Origin: an uncultured Bacteroidota bacterium
GTDB taxonomy: Bacteria > Bacteroidota > Bacteroidia > Flavobacteriales > Flavobacteriaceae
Assembly: GCA_937136025.1 (NCBI GenBank)
Contig: CAKZOC010000135.1
Span: 1 to 42,829, forward strand
Reading direction: 5' to 3'
DNA: 42,829 bases
Within the stretch, counting starts at the first letter, position 1. Each line of letters opens with the position of its first letter. Position numbers and translations under genes: made by a program. The notes under the pieces are model-generated. The model made no database searches. It had not been told where the DNA came from and saw only the letters and a program-made list of their open reading frames with translations. Positions 1 through 9,531 of the stretch are shown piece by piece.

Positions 1-508
1 GGTGTCCCTCCCAGGATATGCCGTCGAGCACCGGGAAAATATACCACAACATACTACCATAGACAAAAACCACACCCAGGGACAAAGCGACCAAACGGTA
101 ATACCTGGTGAATATCCCTTTAAAAAAAATAAAACTGGCCAGCACATAAATCAAGCCGCTGGCCCCAATATGATACGAAGGTCTTCCGATGAGCCAGGTG
201 ATTCCTCCCGACAGCAATATTCCCAGGATCAGGGTTTTCCAGGCAATGTCCCGATAGAAATAAAAAAGAGCCGCCGTAAGCACCACCAGCGGGATTGAAT
301 TGTTATAAAGATGTTCCAGGGAACCATGTATTCCCGGAGCTGTGAGCAGTCCCCTTAAACCCTTCAGGGTACGTGGATAAATCCCCCAGTTATTCAGATT
401 AATCCCCAGCCGCAACTCGGTATAATATACCAGCCATATCCCCAGCAAAAACGCTAAAGGGACCAAAACGACGGCATTGGTGTACCGGTAATGGGTATCC
501 TCGGTCAT
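1..508 (-). CDS. Rhomboid-family intramembrane serine protease (3'-truncated by window edge)
   Basis: The ORF track misses this gene because it runs off the window. Reading the minus strand from the ATG at 508 gives 169 uninterrupted residues starting MTEDTHYRYTNAV. I see a first membrane segment near residues 11-28, an HLYNN motif (rhomboid HxxxN element), the catalytic serine motif GASG within a membrane helix, and WEGH at the window edge, which fits the helix carrying the catalytic histidine. Rhomboids cleave substrates inside the membrane; the substrate cannot be told from sequence. The gene is divergent from rarA, with about 90 bases between the two starts. The last helix and C-terminus lie outside the window. 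The family call is firm because both catalytic motifs are present in the right order. Confidence 0.88.
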   Translation of the reverse strand, partial: MTEDTHYRYTNAVVLVPLAFLLGIWLVYYTELRLGINLNNWGIYPRTLKGLRGLLTAPGIHGSLEHLYNNSIPLVVLTAALFYFYRDIAWKTLILGILLSGGITWLIGRPSYHIGASGLIYVLASFIFFKGIFTRYYRLVALSLGVVFVYGSMLWYIFPVLDGISWEGH

Positions 509-599
509 AAGATGCAAGGTACTAACGAAGCAGGCGAAAGTCCAAGAGAAATACACAAACTCCGAAAGAAGAACTGACGAATTGTAGTATTTTTAGGGC

Positions 600-1877
600 A
601 TGAATGAACCGCTGGCGGAACGCATAAGGCCCCGACAACTCGATGAGCTTATCGGCCAGGAACATCTGGTGGGCGCTCAGGGCGCTTTAATCCGCCAAAT
701 TGAGCAGGGTACAATTCCCTCACTAATCCTATGGGGCCCGCCGGGAACCGGTAAAACCACCCTGGCCGAAGTGATCGCCCTGCAAAGCGGACGCCCTTTC
801 TATACGTTAAGCGCCATAAACAGCGGGGTAAAGGATATCCGTGATGTTCTGGAAAAAGCGCGGCAGAGCGGAGGTTTATTTACGACCAAAAACCCGATAT
901 TATTTATTGACGAAATCCATCGCTTTAGTAAATCCCAGCAGGATTCGCTCCTGGGCGCTGTGGAAAAAGGGTGGGTGACCCTTATTGGGGCAACCACCGA
1001 AAATCCGAGTTTTGAAGTCATCCCTGCCCTATTGTCCCGCTGTCAGGTCTATGTCCTCAACGCCCTCGAAAAAACCGATTTACGCGCGCTTCTGGACCGG
1101 GCGCTACGGGAGGATGCCTGGTTGAAAACCAAAGCTGTCACGCTGGAGGAAACCGATATGCTGCTCAGGCTCTCGGGAGGCGATGGGCGGAAACTCCTGA
1201 ATATTTTTGAACTGGTCGTGGCAGCTTCCCCTGATGAGCATATCGAGATCACCGATGCCCTGGTGCGTCAACTCGTACAGGAAAACCCGCTCCGGTACGA
1301 TAAAACAGGAGAACAACACTACGATATCATATCGGCCTTTATTAAATCGATTCGGGGAAGTGACCCCAATGCCGCTGTATATTGGCTCGCCCGAATGGTG
1401 GAGGCAGGTGAAGATGTGAAATTTATAGCCCGGAGGATGGTCATTGCAGCCTCTGAGGACATCGGCCTGGCCAATCCCACAGCTCTGGTTATGGCCAACG
1501 CCACCTTTCAGGCCGTACAGGTTATCGGTCATCCCGAAGCGCGCATTATTCTAAGCCAATGTGCCATTTACCTGGCGACCTCTGCGAAGAGCAATAGCAG
1601 CTATATGGCGATACAACGGGCTCAGAAAACCGTGCAGGCGACGGGAGACCTGTCGGTACCCTTACCCTTGAGAAACGCCCCTACAAAGCTGATGAAAGAC
1701 CTGGGCTACGGCGCGGCTTATGCATACGCCCACGACCATCCCGGAAATTTCGTCGAGGCAGAATACCTACCGGAAACGCTGTCCGGTAGTTCGTTCTTTG
1801 AACCCGGAGAAAACAAAAGAGAAGCGGATATTAAGTCGTTTCTGCAAAAACGCTGGAAGGGAAAATACGATTTCTAA
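600..1877 (+). CDS. rarA: Replication-associated recombination protein A (AAA+ ATPase, MgsA/RarA family)
   Basis: This cytosolic ATPase acts at stalled replication forks, like the bacterial RarA/MgsA and eukaryotic WRNIP1 proteins. The 425-residue product has the family's usual length. Visible motifs are an N-terminal [19 protein letters not shown] box, Walker A GPPGTGKT (residues 46-53), Walker [10 protein letters not shown] (101-109), sensor GATTENP (130-136) and an SRC arginine-finger motif (145-147). The C-terminal half matches the RarA tetramerisation region ([31 protein letters not shown]). ATG start at 600; a TATTTTTA element lies directly upstream, so the leader may be very short. It converges with the secreted-protein gene at 1912. 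Confidence 0.95.
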   Translation: MNEPLAERIRPRQLDELIGQEHLVGAQGALIRQIEQGTIPSLILWGPPGTGKTTLAEVIALQSGRPFYTLSAINSGVKDIRDVLEKARQSGGLFTTKNPILFIDEIHRFSKSQQDSLLGAVEKGWVTLIGATTENPSFEVIPALLSRCQVYVLNALEKTDLRALLDRALREDAWLKTKAVTLEETDMLLRLSGGDGRKLLNIFELVVAASPDEHIEITDALVRQLVQENPLRYDKTGEQHYDIISAFIKSIRGSDPNAAVYWLARMVEAGEDVKFIARRMVIAASEDIGLANPTALVMANATFQAVQVIGHPEARIILSQCAIYLATSAKSNSSYMAIQRAQKTVQATGDLSVPLPLRNAPTKLMKDLGYGAAYAYAHDHPGNFVEAEYLPETLSGSSFFEPGENKREADIKSFLQKRWKGKYDF

Positions 1878-1911
1878 GGGCGGATATCGCTTTTAAAAGA
1901 AGTCGTGCGTC

Positions 1912-2703
1912 CTAAAATTTAAGTTGGAGTGGACGTACTTCGGTCTTGCCGTCTTTAAAAAATTCGTGCCACCACTGACCGTCCTTTTTATAGACCATTC
2001 CCATAGCCTGATTGTCTACCGTCGCAATGAAAGTGTCTTTTTGGGCCGTCTTTACGAGTTTCATTCGAATTTTTGGGGTACTGTCAACCAGCTGATACCC
2101 ATTGTCCGTTGCCTGAGCATACCAAATTTCCTCCCCGGCAGAGGTTTCTAACCGGACGGCTGTTCCGGGAATAGCTTCCTGAGCAGCGCTCTCCCTTCCC
2201 GAGGCCTCTGAAGGAACGGCTTCCCGTGTGGGTGCCTCATCCTTTTGAACAGCCAAAGATCCTATGACAGCCTCTGGAGGAATATAGGAATAGGGCAGCG
2301 CCTTCAGATCCTGAAAAGCTCCGTTGATGGCTTCCTTATAGGCGAGTTCATACTCTTTTGACTTGCTCTTTCCTTCCCCGGATTCATAAACCACTGCTCC
2401 ATTGCAGTCCCGGAGACCGAGACGCACTTTAGTGGCCAGCAGGGAAGAGTCGTCAATGAGCACCACTCTCACGCCTTTGCAGCGATCCTGCGCCAGGTCA
2501 GGAGGTATCTGATCATCATATATAGCCGTATACCCACTTTCGGAAAAGAGAAACTTAATCTGTGTACTGGTCCTGAATTGATTCTCGTATTTAAAGCCAT
2601 CGAACTTTTTGGGAACTATAATGTATTTATAGGAGTCCAGCTGGGCCCGTACGGACAGGTTCAGCAGGAGCACAAAGCTAAGACTAAGGACGGTTTTTAA
2701 CAT
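1912..2703 (-). CDS. Secreted protein of unknown function
   Basis: I do not recognise a named family. The 263-residue product starts with a clear Sec signal peptide (MLKTVLSLSFVLLLNLSVRAQ, cleavage likely after ARAQ-type site near residue 21) and lacks a lipobox cysteine, so it is probably periplasmic or outer-membrane associated. Residues about 22-145 form a mixed alpha/beta-looking region with KFDGFKYENQFRT and LRDCNGAVVYESGEGKS. Residues about 150-195 are rich in Ala, Glu and Pro and look like a flexible linker. The C-terminal part (YQLVDSTPKIRMKLVKTAQ...QWWHEFFKDGKTEVRPLQLKF) looks like a small beta domain. The gene stands alone, convergent with rarA. Confidence 0.75.
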   Translation of the reverse strand: MLKTVLSLSFVLLLNLSVRAQLDSYKYIIVPKKFDGFKYENQFRTSTQIKFLFSESGYTAIYDDQIPPDLAQDRCKGVRVVLIDDSSLLATKVRLGLRDCNGAVVYESGEGKSKSKEYELAYKEAINGAFQDLKALPYSYIPPEAVIGSLAVQKDEAPTREAVPSEASGRESAAQEAIPGTAVRLETSAGEEIWYAQATDNGYQLVDSTPKIRMKLVKTAQKDTFIATVDNQAMGMVYKKDGQWWHEFFKDGKTEVRPLQLKF

Positions 2704-2864
2704 GTATACTGAGCGCTTATTACGCGCCCGAAGATAGGATATTTACCCCAAACTGTAAAGCGAAAGCCTGTTAGAAACCCCGGCTCCATTAAATCTATAA
2801 GCATTCCCCCTGCCTTCCAAATCCAATGCCTGAATCCGGCGTTTTTTTAAAACGCCCGGGGTGT

Positions 2865-3554
2865 CTATAAATACTGTTTAATTTGTTCTAAATCGAGAAT
2901 TACAGGACAAACCCCGTGGTCCGGATCCTTGTGAACGTTAAAATGCAGGGCCTGGAGTCCCACGGCGCGAGCCCCTTGTATATCGGCCTCCAGACTATCC
3001 CCGATCATCACGCCGGATTGCGGTTGTATTCCGGCCGCTTCAATGGCCATATGAAAAATACGCGGATCGGGTTTCTTGACCCCGGCCCGATCCGAATTGA
3101 CGACTGTCCTGAAGAAATGGGCTATTCCGCTGTTTAAAAGTTTGCGGGTCTGCACTTCTTCAAATCCGTTGGTGATAATGTGCATTTTATACCCCTTATG
3201 AAGGTACTCGAGAATCTCCATACAGTTCGGTAACAGATGTGTGTGCGAGGAAAGGTTCTCGATATAAGCTTCTGACAAATAGTTGATTTGCCGATCCGAA
3301 ACCCGAAGCTCCATCCGTTCAAATACAGTTTTCAGGCGCTCATAACGCAATTTTTCCTTACTGATCCTTCCCTCTCTAAACGCCTTCCAGAATATAAGGT
3401 TCAGGGGTACGTAGTGCTCCAGAAAATGGTCGAGGTCCACCTCCAGATCAAAATCCTGGAAGAGCTGTTGATAGGTAAGGGCCGAATTCCGTTCAAAATC
3501 CCAGAGGGTATGGTCCAGATCAAAAAAGATATCGGTTATGGGTTTTTTAAGCAT
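2865..3554 (-). CDS. YjjG-family HAD hydrolase, non-canonical pyrimidine nucleotidase
   Basis: HAD-superfamily phosphatase of 229 residues. Motif I is FFDLDHTLW with the nucleophile and acid/base aspartates at residues 12 and 14; motif II is ITNGF; motif III/IV is KKPDPRIF followed by GDSLEADIQGA. The alpha-helical cap between motifs I and II and the HTLWDFERNS start are typical of the YjjG group, which dephosphorylates non-canonical pyrimidine nucleotides and so helps keep damaged nucleotides out of DNA. The substrate is inferred from family only. The start overlaps the end of the upstream deacetylase-like gene by 8 bases, so the two are probably co-transcribed. A 2837-2858 GGCGTTTT/AAAACGCC inverted repeat follows the stop but lacks a T-tract. 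Confidence 0.85.
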   Translation of the reverse strand: MLKKPITDIFFDLDHTLWDFERNSALTYQQLFQDFDLEVDLDHFLEHYVPLNLIFWKAFREGRISKEKLRYERLKTVFERMELRVSDRQINYLSEAYIENLSSHTHLLPNCMEILEYLHKGYKMHIITNGFEEVQTRKLLNSGIAHFFRTVVNSDRAGVKKPDPRIFHMAIEAAGIQPQSGVMIGDSLEADIQGARAVGLQALHFNVHKDPDHGVCPVILDLEQIKQYL

Positions 3555-4842
3555 GAAAACGGCGTATTATCTTTTCATAGAGCTCCAGCCAGTTAATTCT
3601 TTGATCCCCCCCGAGCAGTTCATTCGAGAAAACAGGAATCAGACGGCCCTTCACGGATTTAACGCATTCATAAACCTCATCCAGATCCGCTAATAGCGTC
3701 TCCTCTGAGGTATAGCGCGTCAGGGCGTAATCGTGGAAAGCAAATGGACATATTTTAATCGGCTGTTGCGTTTCCAGGGCAATGTCATAGAAAAAAAACG
3801 GGGTACAGGTACTGGCTCGAAAACCAATCTCATGCGTATATCCCATCGAGAAATCGCGACTGAACTCTGCATCGACCAGATTCCTGTAGGTATTCGGAAT
3901 CTCCACCCTGTTATAGCGCATCCTCGCATTATCTACAGGGCGGTGGATGACAGCGGATAGGCGTTTTTTCTCTTCCTTCAGGGTTTCCGGCTCCTCGGCT
4001 GCCGAATAAGAAACGGCCAGGGAAACAACACAATAGTCGGCTACTGATTTGATCAGATACTTAAAAGCATTACTGTTCGGGGAAACGTTTTTATCATAGG
4101 TGGAATACTCGGCGAACTGGAAAAAGAACATGGTCCGCGCTTTGTATCGCTGATCCAGGGCAATTAGTTTGTCGAAGTTATCATAGGGGTCCAATGCCGG
4201 ATTAAAGGATACCCTAAGGCGTTCCCACACTCTTTTGATTTTCAGACGGGAGAGATCCAAAAGGAATCCGGCCATACCCCTGAAGAGACCCCTGTGGGCA
4301 TAACAATGGGAGGTAGTAACATCTACAATCGGGGTAAACCGATAGGGTTTTCGATCGGTAAGTATTTCAGGAAAGCGCTCCCTAAGATGTTCCAGAAGTT
4401 TATTTGCCCAAAGGTCAACCAAAGGCAGTCGTAAAAAATCCTGCTGATAGGCGATGCTCTGGGCGGGGGGAAATCTGCCGTGCTGATCGCGGACATGAGG
4501 AAGATACTCCTCATAACGGCTCAGCAGATAAAAAGAAGCTGCCATGATATCGAAAGGGACGTTGCTCCTGGGGCCGCTGGCAAAAAAACAAGGCAAATCT
4601 TCCCAGGTGGTCATTTGAATCTCTGCCTCTTCAATCCCCTGTTGAAAAAGCAACTCCGAACTCTGAATAAAGAACTCATTCTGAAGCGGCTGACGGGTGT
4701 AGGTAATCTTAGGCCCCTTGTGCTTGATGAAATCTTCCACAGCCGTAGTGTGCCCGATTTCAACCCCAAGGATATGGGAAAACACCTGGCGGGTAATGTA
4801 TTGAACCCTGGGCGTAATTTTATGTGTATAGATCAGCAGCAC
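3547..4842 (-). CDS. Polysaccharide deacetylase-like protein of the Bacteroidota type
   Basis: A 431-residue cytosolic-looking protein without a signal peptide. The start MLLIYTHKITPRVQY and the segments PFDIMAASFYLLSRYEEYLP and YDNFDKLIALDQRYKARTMFFF resemble a Bacteroidota family annotated as polysaccharide deacetylase with an extra N-terminal domain. The classical NodB metal motifs are hard to see: PIVDVTTSHCYAHRG is in the expected place for the first motif but lacks the usual DDG, so enzymatic activity is uncertain. The C-terminal part (GYTHEIGFRASTCTPFFFYD) fits the later barrel strands. The start is GTG at 4842, with a GAGG a few bases upstream, about 12 bases after radC. It overlaps the HAD gene by 8 bases, suggesting one operon. 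Confidence 0.7.
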   Translation of the reverse strand: MLLIYTHKITPRVQYITRQVFSHILGVEIGHTTAVEDFIKHKGPKITYTRQPLQNEFFIQSSELLFQQGIEEAEIQMTTWEDLPCFFASGPRSNVPFDIMAASFYLLSRYEEYLPHVRDQHGRFPPAQSIAYQQDFLRLPLVDLWANKLLEHLRERFPEILTDRKPYRFTPIVDVTTSHCYAHRGLFRGMAGFLLDLSRLKIKRVWERLRVSFNPALDPYDNFDKLIALDQRYKARTMFFFQFAEYSTYDKNVSPNSNAFKYLIKSVADYCVVSLAVSYSAAEEPETLKEEKKRLSAVIHRPVDNARMRYNRVEIPNTYRNLVDAEFSRDFSMGYTHEIGFRASTCTPFFFYDIALETQQPIKICPFAFHDYALTRYTSEETLLADLDEVYECVKSVKGRLIPVFSNELLGGDQRINWLELYEKIIRRFHA

Positions 4843-4853
4843 CTCAGAAGGAT

Positions 4854-5561
4854 TTATAAGAGTTGTTCATCCGCAAAACTATAATATTCTGAGCCATGTA
4901 CAATTAAATGATCCAGGAGCTTGATATCCATAATGGCTGCCGCCTTCTTCGTCTTGCGGGTAATCTGTATGTCGGACTTGCTCGGCCGAAGGTTCCCCGA
5001 GGGGTGATTATGGGCCAGAATAAGCCCTACCGCACCCAATTCAAGAGCCTTTCTAAGGATGATTCGCACATCGACCAGGGTACTGGTAAGCCCTCCCTTG
5101 CTCACTTGAAATCGAAATTGAACCCGGTTGGCATTATTGAGATAGAGTACCCAGAATTCTTCATGCAACAAATCCGCAAACAAAGGTATTAATTGAACAT
5201 GTGCATCCCGGCTCTGGCGAATAGTCTGACTCACCGTTACAGGGCTTTGGGTATACCTTCGGGCGAGTTCCATGGCCGCTACAACGGTTACTGCTTTTCC
5301 CGGGCCCACGCCCTGAAAGGTCATCAAATGTGCCGCTGGCATACGTCCCAGGGCTTTCAGGGGCTCTTCTCCGTCTCCCAGAAGACGTCTGGCCAGGGCC
5401 AGCGCGTGTTCTTTTCTGGATCCTGTCCCGAGCAATATGGCCAGGAGTTCTGCATTTGAAAGGCTCCCTGCACCTTTATGGAGCAACCGCTCCCGGGGTC
5501 GCTCCGACACATTCCAGGATCTGATGGATTTTGGAGTGGACTCATTTTTCATATCTGCCAT
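4854..5561 (-). CDS. radC: RadC-family JAB/MPN-domain protein
   Basis: The N-terminal part carries a helix-hairpin-helix-like region (SWNVSERPRERLL, GSLSNAELLAILLGTGS, LMTFQGVGPGKA) and the C-terminal half a JAB/MPN metalloprotein domain with the zinc motif HNHPSGNLRPSKSD (HxH-x7-S-x2-D). The protein is called a DNA repair protein by tradition, but the true role of RadC is not settled. The track starts at a TTG (5582); I prefer the ATG at 5561 (MADMKNES) giving 235 residues, with the next ATG at 5552 also possible. It lies about 12 bases upstream of the deacetylase-like gene on the same strand. Confidence 0.9.
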   Translation of the reverse strand: MADMKNESTPKSIRSWNVSERPRERLLHKGAGSLSNAELLAILLGTGSRKEHALALARRLLGDGEEPLKALGRMPAAHLMTFQGVGPGKAVTVVAAMELARRYTQSPVTVSQTIRQSRDAHVQLIPLFADLLHEEFWVLYLNNANRVQFRFQVSKGGLTSTLVDVRIILRKALELGAVGLILAHNHPSGNLRPSKSDIQITRKTKKAAAIMDIKLLDHLIVHGSEYYSFADEQLL

Positions 5562-5655
5562 AGGTACAGTAATACCTTGCAATATTCCAGCGGGATTTTC
5601 CCGAATTTTGCTATTTCAAAGAAACCCGCCAAAATATGAAGTCTTTTTTTGACTC

Positions 5656-5688
5656 CTCAGCCCATACAGAAATCCTGGAGCGGCTGAG
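5656..5688. repeat. Short inverted repeat between mpl and radC
   Basis: CTCAGCC and GGCTGAG (7 bases each) are separated by 19 bases in the 250-base gap between the mpl stop and the radC start. Adjacent AGTC/GACT arms flank a run of seven T. No convincing terminator T-tract follows on the minus strand, so its function is unclear. The rest of the gap holds no supported gene. Confidence 0.3.
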
Positions 5689-5813
5689 AAAACCGGAATG
5701 AGGAATGCCCCTGGATCCGAGTCAAACCTTTTTGAGGGTTCCCGGCGTTTCCCTGGCCCTCGGCCATCTTATAACGCATTGAAAGTCTTCCGGACAGGGA
5801 GATCGCAAAAAAC

Positions 5814-7169
5814 CTAGCGGACCCGGGATAACAATTTATCCAGATCCAGGCCCCCGTAGTTTCCACTGCTCATCAGAAGTAAGACCGTCTCATCCAGGGA
5901 AGTATCCTCCAGGTGTTTCCGAAGGGCCTCTGTCCGGGTGAATACCTGAAGGGTATCCCGCCCAAAAGCTCTTTTAATATCCTCGGTGGCAATCGGCTCC
6001 AGCCCTTTAATCTCAAGGGACTCAGGAACGTAAAACACAATGGCCTCATCCGCCTCGTTAAGACTGTCCCGGTACTGCTCGATAAAGGCGCGGTTCAGAC
6101 TGCTGTAGGTGTGCAATTCCAGGCACGCGACGATGCGGTGATCCGGGAATTGTTCCCGAACCGCAGCCGCTGCCGCACTCACTTTACTCGGGGCGTGGGC
6201 GAAATCTTTAAAGATATAACTTCCCGAACCTTTGGCGAGGAGCTCCAGGCGTTTCGAAGCCCCTTTAAAACTCCCCATGGCCTCATAAAAGTCGACCTCA
6301 TCCACCCCCATCTGTTGACAAATCCATTTAGCCCCGGCCATATTGCTGAGATTGTGCTGCCCAAAGACCTGTAAAGGCAATTCTCCTTCAGGGGTCTCCA
6401 GCAGCGTTGCCCCGTCCGCTACGCGGTACTCCGGTGTGCGATACGGGAATTTGCGAACGGGGGCATCCCACCCGGTGACCAACGCATTTAACACCGCATC
6501 TTCGGAGTTATAGGTAATACTGCCTCCGGGAACAATGGTATCCAGGAAAATCCGGAATTGCTCGGTATACGCCTCAAAAGTCTTGAAGACATTGATATGA
6601 TCCCATGCAATACCGCTTAAAAGCGCAATATTGGGCCGGTACAAATGAAACTTTGGCCGGGGATCCAGGGCAGAAGAAAGGTATTCGTCTCCTTCCAGTA
6701 CGATAAAATCATTGGTCTCGGTAAGCCTGACCATTCGATCAAAACCTTCGAGTTGTGCCCCAACCATAAAATCCACATCCCGATTCCAGTAGCTCATTAC
6801 ATGAAGAATCATAGAAGTAATGGTCGTCTTCCCGTGGCTCCCTCCGATCACAACCCGCGTTTTGTTCTTGGCCTGTTCAAAGAGAAATTCCGGATAAGAA
6901 TACACAGGAAGGTCCAGTTCCCGTGCTCGGGCCAATTCCGGATTATCGCCCTTGGCGTGCATCCCCAAAATCACGGCATCCAGGCTGGAATCAATCTTGT
7001 CCGGGAACCAGCCTTCACGCTCAGGTAGAATTCCCGCTGTCGCCAAACGCGACCTGGAGGGTTCAAAAATAACATCGTCACTCCCGGTAATGGTGTACCC
7101 TTTATCGTGAAGCGCAAGGGCCAGATTGTGCATGGCACTACCCCCTATGGCTATAAAATGTAATTTCAT
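5814..7169 (-). CDS. mpl: UDP-N-acetylmuramate:L-alanyl-gamma-D-glutamyl-meso-diaminopimelate ligase (Mpl-type Mur ligase)
   Basis: Mpl joins recycled murein tripeptide to UDP-MurNAc, returning cell-wall material to peptidoglycan synthesis. I see the N-terminal Rossmann motif IAIGGSAMHNLALAL (residues 7-21), the ATP-binding loop GGSHGKTT (109-116), EGDEYLSSALD in the central domain, and AHAPSKVSAAA in the C-terminal region, all Mpl-like. The GGSAMHN variant separates it from MurC (GGxGMSG). I chose the ATG at 7169 (MKLHFIAIGG), because the extra 25 residues in the track cover the promoter region and are not conserved-looking; the product is then 451 residues, typical for Mpl. A TATCTTTA element overlaps positions just upstream. 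Divergent from the cupin gene. Confidence 0.92.
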   Translation of the reverse strand: MKLHFIAIGGSAMHNLALALHDKGYTITGSDDVIFEPSRSRLATAGILPEREGWFPDKIDSSLDAVILGMHAKGDNPELARARELDLPVYSYPEFLFEQAKNKTRVVIGGSHGKTTITSMILHVMSYWNRDVDFMVGAQLEGFDRMVRLTETNDFIVLEGDEYLSSALDPRPKFHLYRPNIALLSGIAWDHINVFKTFEAYTEQFRIFLDTIVPGGSITYNSEDAVLNALVTGWDAPVRKFPYRTPEYRVADGATLLETPEGELPLQVFGQHNLSNMAGAKWICQQMGVDEVDFYEAMGSFKGASKRLELLAKGSGSYIFKDFAHAPSKVSAAAAAVREQFPDHRIVACLELHTYSSLNRAFIEQYRDSLNEADEAIVFYVPESLEIKGLEPIATEDIKRAFGRDTLQVFTRTEALRKHLEDTSLDETVLLLMSSGNYGGLDLDKLLSRVR

Positions 7170-7259
7170 AAAGTAAAGATACATATCCTGTAACCCCAAA
7201 ACCAATCTAGGGGATTTAAGAAGTTTCGAGTACCTTAGGGTCATTATAAAATCAATCCT

Positions 7260-7577
7260 ATGGATTTCTCTCTTAACACACTACCGGCACAGGAAATTAT
7301 CCCCGGATTTCAGGGCAAACTGGTCCATGGAAAAGAAATGAGTCTGGTGTTCTGGGATGTAACGCCCGGATCCGAAGTTCCGCAGCACCATCATAAAAAT
7401 GAACAAATCATGCATGTGATCGAAGGCCGGTTTGAGTTTACACTCAACGGAAAAACAAGAGAGTACGGACCGGGAGACATCGTGCTCATCCCAGCCCATA
7501 CACCACATAGCGGTAAGGCACTTACCGCCTGCAAGCTCATGGATATATTCAGTCCGGTAAGGGAAGAATACCTATAA
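7260..7577 (+). CDS. Cupin-domain protein
   Basis: A single small beta-barrel of 105 residues. Cupin motif 1 is GSEVPQHHHKNEQIMHVIEG, with metal ligand candidates His43, His45 and Glu49; cupin motif 2 is PGDIVLIPAHTPH, with His83. A divalent metal is therefore likely. The substrate is unknown. The stop is 10 bases before the following SDR gene, so the two probably form a two-gene operon; the cupin might bind or isomerise a small metabolite handled by that SDR, but this is inference only. Confidence 0.85.
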   Translation: MDFSLNTLPAQEIIPGFQGKLVHGKEMSLVFWDVTPGSEVPQHHHKNEQIMHVIEGRFEFTLNGKTREYGPGDIVLIPAHTPHSGKALTACKLMDIFSPVREEYL

Positions 7578-7587
7578 ATCATTTCAA

Positions 7588-8373
7588 ATGCATATTTCAT
7601 TAGAAGGCAAGCACGCCCTGGTAGGAGGAAGCAGCAAAGGCATCGGGAGGGCCATAGCACTTCAGCTCGCCTCCAGCGGTGCAGAGCTCACCCTTGCCGC
7701 CCGCAGCGAATCCGTATTGAAGGAACTTTGTGACACACTAGAGCAGACCACCGGAAAATCCCACAGGTACCTGGTTGTCGATTATACCGATCTGCATGCG
7801 TATAAGCGCCTTATTCACTCGTATATCAAAAAACACCCCGTAGATATCCTGGTCAACAATACACAGGGGCCCCCGGCCGGTACCAGTCTGGAAAAAACGA
7901 ATGAAGACTACCAAAAGGCGTTTGACCTCCTTTTTCAAACGGCCGTCTATACCACGGAGCAGGCCATGCCACACATGCAGAAATCCGGCTGGGGTCGGAT
8001 TATAAACGTCGCCTCTGTTTCTGTCCGTGAGCCCCTTAATTATCTGGTGCTTTCGAACAGCATCCGCGCGGCCCTGGTCAGTTGGGCCAAAACCCTTGCC
8101 GGGGATGTGGGACCTTTTGGAATCACTGTGAATTCCGTCCTCACAGGATATTTCAATACCGAACGCCTGAGTGCCCTCAATCAGAAGAAAGCTGAAACCC
8201 TTGGCGTTTCCCCGGATGAAGTTACGGGCAAACTCCTCGAACAGGTCCCGGCCAGGCGACTCGGCCGGCCCGAAGAATACGGGTATCTGGCAGCCTTTCT
8301 GGCTTCAGAACAGGCCGCTTACCTCAATGGGGCGACGATCCCGCTCGACGGAGGGTTGCTGCGATCTTATTGA
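7588..8373 (+). CDS. SDR-family oxidoreductase-like protein with altered catalytic tetrad
   Basis: A 261-residue Rossmann-fold protein with the cofactor loop GGSSKGIG (residues 13-20) and NNTQG (90-94). The usual SDR catalytic positions can be placed by spacing: Ser143 in NVAS, then 13 residues on, where Tyr is expected, there is Ser156, and four further on, where Lys is expected, there is Arg160 (SNSIR in place of YxxxK). A subgroup of beta-ketoacyl-ACP-reductase-like SDRs is known to lack the perfect tetrad, so this is probably a family trait and not a sequencing error. Its reaction is unknown. It follows the cupin gene by 10 bases and converges on obgE. Confidence 0.85.
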   Translation: MHISLEGKHALVGGSSKGIGRAIALQLASSGAELTLAARSESVLKELCDTLEQTTGKSHRYLVVDYTDLHAYKRLIHSYIKKHPVDILVNNTQGPPAGTSLEKTNEDYQKAFDLLFQTAVYTTEQAMPHMQKSGWGRIINVASVSVREPLNYLVLSNSIRAALVSWAKTLAGDVGPFGITVNSVLTGYFNTERLSALNQKKAETLGVSPDEVTGKLLEQVPARRLGRPEEYGYLAAFLASEQAAYLNGATIPLDGGLLRSY

Positions 8374-8496
8374 ATGGAAAGGTGCTTCGCCAGGGCGTTT
8401 GAGCCGCACGGATGAATTCGGGGCATGCGCACTTTATCATGAAACGCACAGCACTAACCCGCCTTTGACAAAATGAAGTAGTTTTAACTCGCTTTC

Positions 8497-9498
8497 TCAG
8501 GAATTGAGCAGCTCCCAAAGACGGTCTTTCAATTGCGACATACCCAATCCGGAGACCGAGGAGATAAAAACCGGGGTTACCCCGGGTAATTCTTCCAGAA
8601 GTACAGCTTTCATTTCTCCTATAAGTTCCTCATCGAGCATATCTGACTTGGAGATAGCCAGCATCCGGTCCTTATCCATGAGCTCCGGATTGTATTTACG
8701 CAACTCATTAAGGAGGATATGGTACTCTTTAGTTACATCCTTGCTGTCTGCCGGTACCATAAAGAGCAAAACGGAATTCCGTTCAATATGCCTGAGGAAA
8801 TAGTGCCCAAGGCCTTTTCCTTCGGCCGCCCCTTCAATAATGCCGGGAATATCGGCAATTACAAAACTGCGGTAATCGCGATATTTTACAATTCCCAGGT
8901 TGGGTTTCAGCGTGGTGAATTCGTAGTTGGCAATCTTGGGTTTCGCAGAAGTCAGGACGGAGAGCAAAGTCGATTTTCCCGCATTGGGAAATCCTACCAG
9001 CCCCACATCTGCAAGGAGTTTCAGCTCCAGGGTGATATTTTTCTCCTCTCCCGGAATTCCAGGCTGTGCATAACGCGGTGTTTGGTTGGTCGAACTTTTA
9101 AAGTGCCAGTTTCCGCGTCCTCCCAATCCGCCGCGGGCCGAAATCTCCTGCTGTCCGTCTTCTGTAATTTCAAAAAGGATTTCTCCGGATTCTGAATCGC
9201 GAACCACAGTACCCAGGGGTACTTCCAGCAAGACGTCATTCCCATCAGCCCCGGTGCTTCGCTGCTTGCCGCCATGTCCGCCGTGTCCGGCATCAAAGTG
9301 CCTTTTAAACTTAAAATTCAGCAGGGTCCAGAGGCTTTTATTTCCGCGAATAATCACATGTCCTCCCCGTCCGCCGTCTCCCCCGTCGGGACCGCCTTTG
9401 GCTACAAATTTTTCCCTTCTCAGATGCGTAGAGCCGGCTCCTCCGTTTCCAGAGGAAACATGGATTTTGACGTAATCGACAAAGTTTCCTTCAGTCAT
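8497..9498 (-). CDS. obgE: Obg-family GTPase (ObgE/CgtA)
   Basis: Essential GTPase linked to large ribosomal subunit assembly and stress control. The 333-residue product has the glycine-rich Obg fold (residues about 1-160; [37 protein letters not shown]) followed by the G domain: G1 GFPNAGKST (169-177), switch [13 protein letters not shown]3 DIPGIIEGA, and a G4 of SKSD in place of NKxD, a variation I associate with this phylum. It lacks the extra C-terminal domain found in some Obg proteins. It follows hpt-adk by 33 bases on the same strand, likely one operon. Confidence 0.96.
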   Translation of the reverse strand: MTEGNFVDYVKIHVSSGNGGAGSTHLRREKFVAKGGPDGGDGGRGGHVIIRGNKSLWTLLNFKFKRHFDAGHGGHGGKQRSTGADGNDVLLEVPLGTVVRDSESGEILFEITEDGQQEISARGGLGGRGNWHFKSSTNQTPRYAQPGIPGEEKNITLELKLLADVGLVGFPNAGKSTLLSVLTSAKPKIANYEFTTLKPNLGIVKYRDYRSFVIADIPGIIEGAAEGKGLGHYFLRHIERNSVLLFMVPADSKDVTKEYHILLNELRKYNPELMDKDRMLAISKSDMLDEELIGEMKAVLLEELPGVTPVFISSVSGLGMSQLKDRLWELLNS

Positions 9499-9531
9499 CG
9501 GTTCACTTTAGAGGTAAAGGTGCATAAGGGT

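Noticed and set aside
2-298. 98-residue plus-strand ORF at the window start
   Set aside because: The opposite strand encodes a rhomboid protease with catalytic motifs; this ORF is low-complexity and polar.
2837-2858. Terminator after the HAD gene
   Set aside because: GGCGTTTT/AAAACGCC forms a hairpin, but no T-tract follows on the minus strand.
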